64,000 nucleotides of DNA from Fasciola hepatica (lineage: Eukaryota > Platyhelminthes > Trematoda > Plagiorchiida > Fasciolidae), in contig CANUEZ040000108.1 of NCBI GenBank assembly GCA_948099385.1, forward strand, positions 1,126,001 through 1,190,000. Reading direction: 5' to 3'. The notes under the pieces were generated by a model. That model had not been told where the DNA came from. It did no database searches and saw only the letters and a program-made list of their open reading frames with translations. Both the position numbers and the translations under genes were made by a program. Shown here one piece after another: positions 14,292-27,288 of the stretch. Positions within the stretch are counted from its first letter, which is position 1. Every line of letters starts with the position of its first letter.

Positions 14292-14301
14292 TATTTTAGT
14301 G
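14292..14301 (+). CDS. candidate micro-exon of the TLC-domain gene (10 nt)
   Basis: The bases TATTTTAGTG lie between AG (14290-14291) and GTACAT (14302). They would supply Tyr-Phe-Ser plus the first base of Asp. Joined between exons 3 and 4 this gives SGYFSD followed by the exon 4 frame, restoring the Gly-Tyr..Ser-Asp motif of TLC proteins and the reading frame. It is one residue shorter than the usual spacing. A second 10-nt candidate (13712-13721, Tyr-Phe-Phe plus G) fits the phase but not the Ser. Such a short match is easily found by chance, so this is a hypothesis only. Confidence 0.2.
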
Positions 14302-15110
14302 GTACATTGACCATCTGCCATGTCCGAAGCCCTATCCCATCCATTATTCGCCAGCGTGGATCAAAAGCAAACGGTCAATAACTGCTTGGTATTATTTAAT
14401 GAATTTTTGCTGCAAACGAACTGGATGTCAAAGCCTTTCTTTCGTCAGAAACAAATTGGATCTTCGGAGTCTAATTCATTTTCGGGACCAATATACGTCA
14501 TTTACCCTGAAATCCTTTCGGCACTTTCATTATTTCTACCTTTGACGATTCTGTGTACACTGGTCTTTGAAGATCTTCGGAAATTCAGTTTAGACCTAAT
14601 TTGACTACAGATATAAATAAAACTCTGCAAATTCAAATCCATCTGAATATCCTTAGTATATTTCAGTCAGTTGATTCCGATGTACTATCACCGTCCCGCA
14701 GACCAAACTTTGCTAGCTACAGTATATTACTTACGAAGTATTTTTACAACTCCCACACACAGGTACCCTAGTTATCCTCGTGTTCCCAAATGGCTCTCGA
14801 ACTTGCACCTCGCCAAAAAAGTACGCATGAGATTTAACTCCTTAAGACAAAATCGGCTTGTAAAATTCATTATAGTGCTATGAAAAGCAATAGATCACAG
14901 CTTAGTACACATTTTTCCCCTAAATGCCGTGACATCCAACTCCATCCCGCACCCAAAACCAATAACCACGCACTGGATGCAGCTGCCTGGTTGTCCCCTT
15001 ACAGTAGGAATTTTATTCAGCAGTCATAGCAATCAAAGGTATCAAGCTGATAAAGAACGTGTACCAGTGCAATAGATGATATCAGTGGGAACTCAGTCAC
15101 ATTAAATCGA

Positions 15111-15548
15111 TTGATGGAAAACATCTGGTTCTCTACAGCCTGCTATTGTGCCCTTAAAGAGAACAATTCAATGGATGAACATGTAAACAATCGGAGCACC
15201 GATGAAAATCCCCCACTAGATGAACCTAGGAGAGGAGTACTAAGGCTTCTCTCGGCGACAGAAGTAATCGCATTTGACTGGGGTTTCCATCACCGCCCTC
15301 AGCTGGTTAGCTCTACTAAAAAAAGGATGCTGCTCCGTCTACTTCCCGCTTCCTTTCCTCGATATATGAGGCTCAGGACTTATACCGAAAACGGGTCAAC
15401 AAAAGAAGCACCTGCGACAGGAGAGAAAAAAAGCAGGCCTCAAATAACAGGCTGGAAGAAACTGCTTCACAGGTTCTTCGGTGATCTTCCAGTCCTCGGT
15501 AATCGCTCCGTTACCCTGTGGGAACTCGGGAAGTGTAATCCACCCTGA
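15111..15548 (+). CDS. hypothetical 145-codon ORF with downstream AATAAA
   Basis: This is one of the longer ORFs on the plus strand of the first 30 kb. The product is basic, has no membrane segment or recognisable motif, and contains charged clusters such as TGEKKSRP. A polyadenylation-type AATAAA lies 84 bases after the stop (15632-15637) in the context CAGCCAATAAAGG. It sits in intron 3 of the TLC-domain gene in the same orientation. It could be a nested gene, a processed retrocopy, or the 3' part of an unrecognised retroelement. The first in-frame codon at 15111 is not a standard ATG; an ATG lies in frame at 15114. Confidence 0.25.
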   Translation: MMENIWFSTACYCALKENNSMDEHVNNRSTDENPPLDEPRRGVLRLLSATEVIAFDWGFHHRPQLVSSTKKRMLLRLLPASFPRYMRLRTYTENGSTKEAPATGEKKSRPQITGWKKLLHRFFGDLPVLGNRSVTLWELGKCNPP

Positions 15549-18500
15549 AGTCTTCCGCAGCTCATCGAAAGACAGCTTTTTATTTTAGTGATACAGTGTA
15601 TATTTAGTTTGCCTCTTGGTCGTATTCAGCCAATAAAGGTTTCATCATCATGCTAAAAGCTCACGATAGGTACTTGGGGACGCAAATACCGCAAAGGTTG
15701 ATAAAAAGGACCAATGGTTTCATAGTGAATTCGGGGAAAGTTACGCTCATGGTTGGTTGATGATCTATGAACTACTAGACGCGAATGTTTGCGGCAATAA
15801 CCAGCATTATTCTGCGATTCTATCGATGTGATTTTGAAGGACCTAAGTATCGCGATTTTATTTAGGCCCCTTTTTGTTTGCTCACGAAATCTGTGGTTAT
15901 TTTGCCCATGGTAATTTTTGACCAATGAAAATGAATGTGTTGTCTTTTGCAGTGTCAGGTTTTCAATCCAACTGATAGATATTTATCTAATCAATATCGA
16001 TAGCGAATATTATGAAATTTTCAACGAAGGTAAAAAGAAAGTAGCCTGAAATAAGACGACCTTGTCCCAGGAGATCAGATATGTTGTAGACCAGTTATGT
16101 TCCTCATTTGTTGGTCTCGGTGCGTAAAGGAAGACAACAATGGCTTCTAGCGATTCTCCTGGCTGTTTGCAGTCGTCTCAAGTTTTCTCTGTTTATCGGC
16201 ATTCAGATTCTAAGTTGTGTTAGCTTTGCAATTCAAGGTTCGTCTTTCTTGTCCATTAATTTCTATGGTGATCACTTTGAGGTATGATTTGAGGAAGAAA
16301 ATTAAGATTAGCATGCACACTAACGATATTTTATCGATTGGCGATGAAATACTAGTGCCTTGAGAACTTTACAAAAAGTAAGCTAAATGTCTAGGAGTCT
16401 GTCATGTGACATTTATTGATTTTTTTCATTAAACCTAATCAACTGGGTCATAAAAAGATGGCAACAGACCAACAACAACAAAACAGCTGACATTTTAAGG
16501 TCTGGTTACCAAGTGGACCTCAGTATATCAGGTGACAACTGTTATGATCGTTCGGTAGCAAATACAACAGTCGTAACCTAGCTTACGAATGAGTCAGTTG
16601 TTAATGAGCTACTGATGACGGGCAGTAAATACTTTTTTAAGTTGATATTTCACCTAAACAGCCTATGAACAATTTAAAAAGATGAATCAGAGATGAGACA
16701 ATTTCATTGCGAACTAGGAGTTGAAGAATCTAGTTGGTCAAAAAACCAGGCATTCCATTCCAGACCGTCATCTTTTCCAACAAGCAATTCTTTGAAAAAT
16801 TGATTCGATTCATTTTCTATTGGATGATTCCAATCCTCGAGAGCTTAGCTCGGAATTCTCGTTCTTGATGTTCACTCTAGTTTATAGTCGTGCTTTGTGC
16901 GTTTACCCATTTTATTCACAAGAAAAATTCTCGCAAGTGTGGAAACCTTCCTTTCCTTTTTCTATTGATCGCTACGAGATCACACATCTTCTCATTCGTT
17001 AGTCATGGTATGCTTTTTATTATTCCATTATTTTATTCTATGGAGACAATCACATCAAGAAAAGCAAACTCACAATACCGAGGTGAAATATGTTAGAGAA
17101 CAATGAATACCAAGGGGCATGCATTTTTTACCCAAAAAATCAATAAACTGTTCTGAACAAGATGTTTAACTTTTCACCAGTAACGGCGTCATTATTGTTA
17201 ACTGTTTACTTGCAGGGGAATGTTTTTTCTATACTAAATATGGTGATCGTGAAGCAATCAAATACGTACCACTATTGTTAGTTACTCAGTTTGATCTCGA
17301 TAGATAGCTTCTCCTTGACTGGTGTCTCGCTTTTATTAGTTCCCATAAGGTAACCAGTCGAATAACTAGATGCATTTTTTCACGGTTATGGATATTTCTG
17401 ACTCATAAGATAGCGGACAGTGCTGTTACTATGATAATAAAATTTTCACGTCAAATTAGCTGAAGATCGATTGGATAGATGGTGTTCTCGGAGTGTTTTT
17501 CTGGGTCATTTATTACATCCCGGTCTAGTACTTTTCCAAACCCAAAGGCGACACGGAAGTGTCTGTGTCCATGACCTGAGAAAGGAAAAAAGGTGTATCG
17601 ATGTACGCTGGTCTGTTTCGAAAGCGCCATCGCAAGGAAGCGTAAGTACCAACAGAAAATCGATGCGTCACGGATTGGAATTGTGCTTTCCTGCAGAAGG
17701 AGACAAGTACAAGCAAATTCATGCAAACCAAAACTAATGAGTGATGGACAGACAAGACATAGTAAATTGGGAATTGGGATGTTTTATTTGATACTATTCA
17801 TAATTTTATTAGACTTATAGTAATATGATTCTGTCTGTTACTGAAGTAGGGAAAACGTGTTCCGTTGATGCTTCCCTTTTTCAGTTCTTCAAACTACCCA
17901 AGTGAACTGGTCATGTGTATATCAACCGGTTACATGCTTTATGGTAAGCTAGCATTTGTGTACAGAATTGTCTGGTTTCAGTACATGGCCGCATATTTTT
18001 GATGACACTTTTGCTTCATGGATAGAAAATCAGGCAGATATGTACTAGAACACCAATGGGTCAATTTGTGGCTTGAATTATTTATCCTCCATTGACTGGA
18101 TTTTTTTTTCGTAAATCCGTGTTTTGACCGTCATGACCGATGGTTTTCTTTGGGCTACTTTCAAACGATGAACTCTCCAAGAACGTTGTGCATTTATACT
18201 TTTGTTTAGCAAACAAGATTTGACGTTATCTTATTCGTTGATCAAAGCACCACAAGGTCACCGCTGGTGTAATAGTATGATCGATAATGAGGCGCACGTG
18301 ATCTATTGGTACTCCGTGACAAAAAAACTCGTAAAAGGGGCGGAAGAACGAAAATTACATTATCCACTGTGATAACGGAACGATTGAATCCAAGACCTCT
18401 GTGGAATTATAAATGAACTGAAGCCTTAGCAGTTGTTTTGAGTTTTTTTCGAGGCTTTGCGTTATCAATTCGGCCGCGTAAAAGCTATTTATTACAAAGC

Positions 18501-18669
18501 GTTTAAAACTGCTGTACAAATAGTGGCATCTCAGCCTAGTTCGACTGTTATCAAGTTTACCAAACCTAGGTCAGGAAGTATTAGGAAGATTGTTTAGACC
18601 TATGCAATTCAAGTGTGGATTGTTTTGTTCTTTAAACTCCCCATCTCTGATCAATGGGAACTAAGCGAT

Positions 18670-18770
18670 ATTAGGCCCTGTCAACTCTCAGGTGCCCGGT
18701 TCATATCGGCGTTAGAGCAGAATCCGCTGGCGCAAGCATCATTACCACACCTGAGAATTGGGGACTAATG
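18670..18770. repeat. imperfect inverted repeat / foldback
   Basis: Arms of about 24 bp (18670-18694 and 18748-18770) are imperfect reverse complements, the best part being CTCAGGTG against CACCTGAG. They enclose about 55 bp. This could be a tiny MITE or a hairpin remnant within intron 3. Confidence 0.45.
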
Positions 18771-19023
18771 AGGTTCTCGGCTATCATTTTCACAGTCAAA
18801 GTAACTGATTACTTTTAGAGATGGAGCGAAGAACTGCCTCTTTCTTCCCTCCCGTGGGCAAGTATAAAGTGGTGCGAGTTTACTAGGATACCACTGTGAC
18901 CGTTCCGATAAATCGGAATTCTATGGGGTTCAACAAAGATAATATTCACTACATTTTCAACGAAATCCTCACAATGACAGTAGTAACTTACTTCATATCG
19001 CTGTACTCCTATCGAATCTTCAG

Positions 19024-19118
19024 ATGCAGCAACGATGCCCATGTACACGAGTGGCACAGAATTGGTCATGTTCTACATTCACCATGGTGTAACGGTGCTC
19101 GGGAGTACCGTAATTGTG
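19024..19118 (+). CDS. TLC-domain protein exon 4 (His-His motif)
   Basis: The exon begins after CTTCAG (19023) at the second base of a codon (N-AT, Asp if the previous base is G) and ends at GTG|GTGAGT (19119) in phase 0. It encodes AATMPMYTSG, then a hydrophobic run, then MFYIHHGVTVLG. The His-His pair, 20 residues after the expected Asp, is the hallmark of the TLC domain, and this spacing equals that of TLCD4 proteins. With exon 5 the distance from His-His to STPF also matches residue for residue. The same DNA is open in a second frame (18896-19126), which I regard as a shadow. Confidence 0.75.
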
Positions 19119-19404
19119 GTGAGTGAATACAGACTACTTTGTCCCCCGGTTGGCAGTTGACCAATATTTACACACGGTTTTTTAATTTGTCAACAACCAA
19201 CCTTCTATGCACGCGGCAGTCACCTATTTATGATAGCGTCAATAAACCCAAGGGAATCAGCTAGTCCTGCACTGTTTCTACTCTTCACTGTTTAAACTCA
19301 AATTGGGATAAGTACTTTCGAAGTGAATATTACTTTCAGAATTCATAAGGAAGAAATAAGTACTAGATAATAGTTCTAATAAGCTCACAAAAATTAGATC
19401 AATT

Positions 19405-19407
<3 letters not shown>

Positions 19408-19459
<52 letters not shown>
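19408..19459. repeat. (AT)n microsatellite
   Basis: A perfect alternating AT tract of about 52 bp in intron 4. Confidence 0.97.
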
Positions 19460-19463
<4 letters not shown>

Positions 19464-22400
19464 AGGGAAGACTTTCAAAGTCAAAAACAGATAACATTAT
19501 TATCACCTCTAAATAGATAATCGAATAATAATTTTTGTGACTCATATTTTCAGATGAAAATATCGGTTTAAAAGACGGGAAGTTGTGTCTCACTAAGACG
19601 AGACAGTTCATAAAGAAAACCGCATCATCGTTAGCAAGTCCTAGTGTGTACAGTATTCCTGGAACTTTTAGGTGGGAATATGCGAACTAGGAAGTACTCA
19701 CATTCATTGTAAAAGATGACGTTGCGGCAATCACTGTATGGAACCTAAAACTAACAACCAGCTGGAATAGAAGCTCTCGGTGGGGGGACAAAGTGAGGTT
19801 GGTCGGGTTAATGCCAAATCAAACAAACACTTTATATTCAACATGGTTTCCGCAGAGTATCCTTTGAAGCATCATGATAAGCATCCCTCGGCTGACCTGA
19901 TGGAGTCAAATGTTTTGTCGTCAATGAGACTGGAGGTTTCATCTATTTTGACAATAATTTGGCTGCCTTGACACTCGTTGAGACAAGCAGGATCACTTCT
20001 GCCGATATGTGTGTTACCATAGCTCCAAGTGAGCTGATGGATAACGTGTGAGATGTTTGTTATTACCAGAGCTATCTGGCAGATTTCGGAACATTAATCC
20101 TGACCGAATCTTTGAGAGTGATATTGCGTAATCAAATGTCGAAGCCATTGATGTTTAGCAAAGAGTTACTTATCATGAAAAATCAGTCAACGATTTGAGC
20201 ATGATAGCTTTCGAGACAGTATTTATCTTCATTCCTGAACTAACACGACGGATCTCCCACTAGCCCTCACTGAGCACATTGATGAAGCTTTCTTTTCAAC
20301 CTAATCTACTGTAATATTATATTACTCTGCGGCACAGATTGGTATGTTTTGCATTCATGATTGAAAATAATAAAAATTGCTTCCATCTTATGATACCTCT
20401 TTTTTACTGACTGATCAGATTAAAGGGACTCGAAGCTTCAAAACATAAGGCAGTAACTGAAACAAACGGTGGATAAAAGTGCCCTTTTTCATGGACCCAT
20501 AAACGTTTAAGCACCAGTGTTTGTACAACAGATAGAGATTAATTCACGTACTGACTAAAACGCTGCTCAAAACAGAGTTCGAAGAACGAGATATCGCAGC
20601 CAGGAATATTTTCACTTGGGTGCGTGAAAATGAATGGATTTAGTTCAATGGAACTAAAGTTTTATAATGAAGAGTATAAGTACAACTTCCTAGAACAAGG
20701 AAACCTTTAAAATCCCCATGTAAATCACTCAGCTTAACCGTATCAATTTCCCCAACCGATCGGGATACCAGTGGTTCACTGTTTGTGCGGTTAATGTTAC
20801 CTTTATTACGTGTTACACACCCAGCTTCTTAGTCCACTAAAGTTCTCATTAGACAGACTAAAGCAGATAGTTTATTTGCCTAAACACAACAAAAAATAGA
20901 AGCAAACGAAAATACCCTTGGACGACTTACCACCGATCTAATATGCAAGGATCAGCGTATTTCCGGGGAGTTGTTTGTGTTTGATTCGCAAAACACAAGG
21001 GAAAACATCTCCACGAGGCCCAAGGTTCAGTAAGGACATCTACAGGATCCAACATCTACAATAATCGGACATCAGTATGGCTACCAGCAGCCTGCTCCCT
21101 ACACAGCTACCATTCCTCGGAAATTTGAGAATTCATATTTGCTGTTAAGATAGCTGCTCTGCAACAACTGCTAATGTTCCACTGCCTAGGCAAAAACTTT
21201 ACTATTTGAGTCTTCCACCAGTTATGAAAAATCTAGTAGTTGCTATCATTTGTGTGATGAATACCGTCAGTAACAGACTGCACCTGTTAACCACATGTCA
21301 TAAAGAATAGTGGAAATGTCCGCAGGGAACCAACTATGCTCTAGCACTCGAGTTGTTGGTTAAGACAACTCAGAAATTTACAAAAAAACAAGACAAGGAA
21401 TATGCAGTACTTCTGCCTCCGCAGCGCTTTTGGATATAATAAATCTGAATCTCACTTTTAGCGTCATTGAAATGCTTGAAAATTGCGCCGTACTGGCCCT
21501 CTCAAATTGACCTCAGTGGAATGCATGACAAAGTCCCTGAACCGGTCATCCACATAGCACTGCCGTTGAATTATTGTCCTAGTGTGGTTAAGAAAGAACT
21601 AAAGAGACATTCTGGATTCATTTATAGTTCAAAAAGAAAAACTGATTTGACGGAATGGGTGAGTATCTGATTGCATCAAGTTGAATGACAAAGCACTCAA
21701 ATCACTGGCTTCTTTCTTCACAGATAGTGGTATTCACGATTGAACAATGAAGTGCCTAAAAAGGATTGGATCTCATCTTCGTTTATTCATCTTAATATGG
21801 TTAGTTGTTTATTTTCAGTACCATAAAAGATTTATTTGAGCCCGCGTGACCACCAATGCGCAGGGCTAATTGACGCGGTAGTTGACCCACCCACTGGTAC
21901 GGAGACCGATCACGTGATGAATCTGGTCGAAGTGTTCGCCAATCTGAATGATGTCCGAAATCGACAAACTAGACTAATTTGCTTCACTCCAGCTGGGGAG
22001 GGATATTTAATGATGTTTCGCTCGATCACTCTTCATGTTCTCCAAGTTAGTTCGCGCACCCACTACCGTGAGTTGAGTTCCTAACCACTCGAAATCCGGT
22101 GAGGGGATTAGGACGAAACTTGAATTCAATCATTTTAGGTGTGGTAAATGACTCTACCTTTAATCGCTCTCTCTTTCATTCTGTCTCCCTTCGATTTCTA
22201 GTGCTTATAGCACTGGAAAATCATATATAAATCAAAGCGAGGTGGTTCAGAACTCTGCGAGTTTTGCTGCGCTTATCGCGCTAAACATTTGGGAATTTAG
22301 GACTTACGTTTCCATTTTTTTGTGATGATCACTAACAGTGGTCGAAGTACAACACTTATGACTCAGAGTAAAAAACATGAGGAGCAAACTGTTATCTGTG

Positions 22401-25400
22401 AAACTAGATTCATTGATTTTATACATCCATTCAAGTTAAGTCAAGTAGGGGAACACTTTTATCCACCGGATAAAGGACTTCTTTTGTTATTGACTTCATT
22501 TGCAGAAATATCTGAGAACAACTAGTAAACAGAAAGCTAATTAGGTTACTAGAAGTAAATGCAGAATGATGAGAGAAAAAGCAGACAATTTTTTAGTTGA
22601 TCTAATCACGGAGATGAACAGTAATGTCATTTACCGTGTGCTGACAGTTCACAAGGAACAAACATAGCAAGTTATAAAGCTACATCAACACGTGCAGGTT
22701 CCAATAGAGATAATATTATTCGTTAAAAGGGCGGAACGGTGAGAAACGGGTTAGGAGAGTGCGTGGTAAAGTCGGGGTTTGGTACCAAATACTACCTTAT
22801 TAGTAAATTTCTTGCATGCCATTCAACACCTGCGTATGACGAAGTCAGTAACGGTATCATTTTCAACATCTTAACTACGAAAAAGCTTGATATCCTTCCC
22901 CTGCAGACCATCCAGACTAACCGAACAGCATTGAAGCTAGTGAATGAGAGTAGATGTTGCAAAAAGCTAACGGCTAAGTTCATAAAGTCCTCTGAGTCTT
23001 GGAATTCTGAACGATATCCGGAAGATGTTTCTGACTTTTATAAACACAGCATCAATGATTTTAGATAGAAAAATTTTGTACTCAACAATTATTTCAGGTT
23101 ATCAAATTAGGGATTTCTTAGAAAGTTGGGGTTATCAATGGAACGGTATGAGAGGTTAGGGTAACAGTAGGTTTAAACGAGCCCTATTAATCAATGAAAA
23201 AGAGGCGAACATATTTTTAGAATTTTTAAAAAGAGTTGATGTAAAGATTATTGAAAATGACTTAAAATCAGTAACAATAATATTGCTGTTTGTAGTTTAG
23301 GACAAGGTTGAAAAAGCCCCACCTGGTCTCCATGGTTTCAGCTGTGAAAGACAAATTTGTTACTGTATGATGAATTATTTGTTAATAAAATCACATCTCG
23401 CACTACTGAAATAAACCCCACTGGTTTGATATTAGGCAATAATATGAAGGACTTTTCCAATAATTAGCAATTCAACTGCAAAAAGGTTTGCTTTTGAATG
23501 AATAGAGAAACCATAGACTATGAAATTCTTTCTGTGACTAAAAGGAATTGGGAACAAACAGATGAACTAAATAGAAATCGCAGCTAGTGCTAGCGACTTC
23601 AAGGATAGCCTTCCCAATCTTTAAGAGATGCCGCAGTTAATGAATGATTATCTCGACATAAGTGTATCGGCTGTAATTTTAATCCATTGAATTCAGTTTT
23701 TTCTCGCCGTGGTTTGGCGTGCCACCCCGTTCGGATAAATTATCCTTTCACTGTAACCATCAAAACCATTAGTGTCATTTTTCTGGTTTATCTAGATTAG
23801 TTACGAAGTGATGATAGAGCTTCCTCAGCCAGCGCAGCGTCCTAACTGGTCTGGTGTGATATTGCTTTAGAACTCGACCGACTAGTATTATCATACCCAT
23901 AGGTCATCTTGAAGAACATCCTTCACAGGTTTTAAACAGATATTTCCTTTGCCTTCCTCCTGGAGAAAAACCTAAGAAATATACATTGGACCATGAAAAG
24001 ATGAAAGCCCTAGCTATATGTGTGAGGGCTTCAACTGGTATCGCCTAAAGACGGTCTGATTTGTCCAGCAGACAGCTTGTCTTTGCCCGTCCAGAATGAA
24101 GGTTAAGTATGAATCCAGCGAGGCAGTTAGATGTTTTGATAATCAGACAGCTCATCATCGCTTCTCCAGAATCGAGAACAGGATTGGAACCAGAGCAAGG
24201 GAGTGCTGGATTGATCCGAGATCAATAGTAGTCCGGGCCGACCGGAACCAAATCAACCAATCGAGTTTGAGCCTGACTAGCCACTCAGCAAAGTCATGTA
24301 TGAATAAGAAGTGAACCGACGTATTTTTGTACAAATTTATTGTTATGTTCACCATTCATCTTATATAAGCTATGTGTGTTTGTAGTAATAAATGAGGCAG
24401 CTCTAAGGCTCAAGAGTCCTCTCACTAGAGCTAGTGGAAAGGATCAAAACAGTAAGGAACAGGCTGGTAAAGTGAATAATGTTGCAAAGTTATACAACTA
24501 GTGTACTTTTCTTATTAGGTGAACTCACTTATGCGATCGAGTTTATCCGGCCGGGGGGTTTACATTGCTCGAACTCCATGGACTGGCAGTACAACGAAGA
24601 GTTTCTTCCTTTAGTTTTTTACGATGACATCACTGTTGTATTAACTATGCAAGCTTGCCACTATTCCGTGTTATTGCTTATAAGTAACTTAGCATAGACA
24701 ATGCTGGGAGTTTAACTGTGAGATCTTCTTACTCAAGTTTCCCGCCAGATTGTGGCACATTTACGCGTGTGTTTGTCAATTACCTTAACCTGGAAGAGAT
24801 ATAACAGCTTTTGATGAAATATTCACATAATTTTGAATCATTCTTGATTGTTTTCTTTGAAAACTTTATAAATAACCATTTGGATTTTGGTACCTGCCAA
24901 TTTAATTATTTAGTACTGGTAGATATGCACTCCACAGATGAAAACAGGAGTATGAGTTGTTTTATTTATTGAGCAAACGTAAAAAAATGTAGGATTGTAA
25001 AATTCAATGGATTGGAATATGACAGGAGTCAGTATTCTACTTAGTTTCCGAAAATTTCTCTGAAAAAGTAACTTTCTATGTCATCAGTATAACAGCTGAC
25101 CCATCTACCTGTTCGTTTCCAGCTTACAGCGGTTTAAACTGGCATAGTTGTTGCATTTTGTCAAATGTAAACAATGAGTCCGCAATTTTCAACGGCTACT
25201 AGTTCTATGATTGTTTTTAATCTCATTTTCCCTCTCAAATTCTTCCTCACTATCGGTACCAACTGTTTGCTATGACCTTCCACGGAAACGTAAATGCGTA
25301 CATGAAAATTCACGGTATTGAGGCATGTTGTGCGAACGTTTTTGAATAGCGGGTTATGGGGTCAAGCGGTTTGTTCTGACCACTATCCAAAGGGCTTGCA

Positions 25401-25835
25401 TTTTATGCCAACATGCAATGCGATGAGCAAATAGTCCAACAAACTTGTAAAAGATTTGCTATGCAAGGACCTTATTTCATCCGGAGGAACTCTGAGATAT
25501 TTCTTAAAAAGTCAAAAGTAAGTTCATTGTTCCAAATACAAATCAATTAATTGGTATTATACTTCAAGTAACAGCGAAGCTCAACCGAAGATAATGATTG
25601 AGATCAAGAATAATACAGACCTAGTCAGTCTACGTTTTCCATTCGTGAGTTTAGTGTTGATACGGTATGATGAAGCACATCCAGAGACAAAGGAGTCTTT
25701 TTGTTACTCGCAAAGCTGATTTTTCAAGTTGTTTATTCTCGTCTGTTTACGTAGAATAATTTTGAATCCTAATGTAGCTATCCATCGAACAATACCATCC
25801 AAGCACTCGTCATCGAGAGCTAATTTATCGATGTA

Positions 25836-26053
25836 CAGTCTGTCCGAAAAATTCGGGATCACCTGAGTTCGGTCGAAATCCTGACGTACTGTCGAATTCC
25901 AGATTATACTATTTTTACTGAGCTCAGTAGCTAAAAATATACAACCGTCACTTTTGCTCAACAAGAGACTATTATCCACAGTACAAAGTGGAATTCGACC
26001 GTATGTCAGGATTTCGATCGAAGTGAGATTATCCCGAAATTTTGAACAGATTG
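25836..26053. mobile_element. MITE-like element with about 65-bp terminal inverted repeats
   Basis: The left arm (25836-25900) and right arm (25990-26053) are reverse complements with roughly 12 differences and a one-base gap by hand count. They enclose 89 bp of non-coding sequence. The outer ends begin CAGTCTGTCCGAAAAATTC on the left and, in reverse complement, CAATCTGTTC on the right. A TA precedes the left end, and a TA lies two bases beyond the right end. Long TIRs next to TA suggest a non-autonomous Tc1/mariner-type DNA transposon, but no transposase is present to confirm this. Confidence 0.65.
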
Positions 26054-26789
26054 CGTAGCTGCTTCATCTACGTTAGGAATTCTCAGTATTGCGTAACCAT
26101 CACTGACAGCCCACTGTATTCCACCTACAAGATGATCGACAACTTTAGTAATTAATCTGTCGTCCTGTAATGACATCTAATAAATCAATTTAGGAATGTG
26201 TTGATGTATGCCATTTAGTATGTGGAAGCATTGTACGTGATGGACGACAGTCATGGGTACCACAGCGACTCCGAACTCGGTCAGATCACATGGGCAGAAC
26301 ATAAGCACATGTAAACGAGTTGTTTGGTTGCAACCTCCAGGCCAATGAGTACTGGAATATCGTTGGCTGAATGTTGTCGACGCAAACTATGTTTCGTTGT
26401 ACCTAAATTAATCGACTGTAGTACAAAAGCATGAGTTCTGTTCATCGGATTATTTCCCGGCCTCTCTCATGGATTGCTACGGCAGCAGTTTCAAATTAAC
26501 TCGGAAATGATGCTTCGTACATTATCTACGTAAATGTGTTTCACTCACAGCCAATAACTCCGGGCCCAGATGGATATACACTGCTGATGGTTCGTGACAA
26601 TGATGAACCAGCTCTAAGACACCTCCATGGTTCTCAACTGCAAGTGAACTTGATGAATTGCTAATAATAGTTAGTAACAAATCGTTATTCGTGGGAACGT
26701 CATATCGCTAAGCCATCTGATTTGACTTCTAATAAAAGCAAAGGAAAACCGTAAAAGCATTGTGCTTCATTATTGGTAATGATCGTCAG

Positions 26790-26960
26790 TAATGCATATC
26801 CGTACCGCCTTAGCTCGGATTTGAACCTAGATTGTCAACTCTACTTGAAACACAGCCCCCTCTGCCAGTGGCCTCGGTTTATTGAACTGCATATTGCGCA
26901 CTATTACTTACTACTGTGGTGGGCACGCTACGAGCGATTCACTAGGCGAACAGACAAAAG
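26790..26960 (-). repeat. tRNA-derived SINE remnant
   Basis: The minus strand has a perfect B-box, GGTTCAAATCC (26817-26827). About 30-40 bases upstream there is an A-box-like TGGCAGAGGG, so the two halves of a polymerase III promoter are at tRNA-like spacing. No tRNA clover-leaf can be drawn with confidence, so it is a SINE head or tRNA pseudogene rather than a working tRNA. Confidence 0.4.
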
Positions 26961-27288
26961 ATAACCTACAGAGCTTATTCAAATTCAGAAGTATGGTGTT
27001 TGAGTTGTTGCGGATTGCCGATGGAGGGCTATTAGGTCCGGTGTGTTAGTTCTCTCTGCGGTGTCCTTTTGTATTTTCTTTACTGGCAGAATCTATGGAT
27101 GTCTATTAGTTATTGCGATCGATTATTGCCATCGTTATCTAAACCATCTTTGTGTCAACTCCTACCCCAATTTTGACCTCCATGGAGTTCTTGTGAATTT
27201 ATATTTTAATAAAGTTGTTTCTGATCCGTTTGTCTTTTTTTTCTGTAGCATCAGTATCAGTCGGTGCTTTGCGTTCATTCTATTTCAG

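Larger units (their letters stand above)
12457..19023 (+). other. intron 3 of the TLC-domain gene (6.6 kb)
   Basis: It runs from donor GTATGA to acceptor CTTCAG at 19023. It should contain a missing micro-exon whose length is 3n+1. Other contents listed separately are a B-box-like motif near 13409, a 145-codon ORF with a nearby AATAAA (15111-15637), and a foldback (18670-18770). The remainder is AT-rich and shows nothing I can name. Confidence 0.6.
19119..27288 (+). other. intron 4 of the TLC-domain gene (8.2 kb)
   Basis: It begins GTGAGT and ends TTCTATTTCAG. Inside are an (AT)n tract (19408-19459), a MITE-like inverted repeat (25836-26053) and a tRNA-like SINE remnant (about 26790-26960). 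Short open frames at 21836-22084 and 22739-23068 resemble no family I know. Nothing else is supportable. Confidence 0.65.

Noticed and set aside
18896..19126. 76-codon plus-strand ORF overlapping exon 4
   Set aside because: It is in a different frame from the His-His TLC segment and has no family match.
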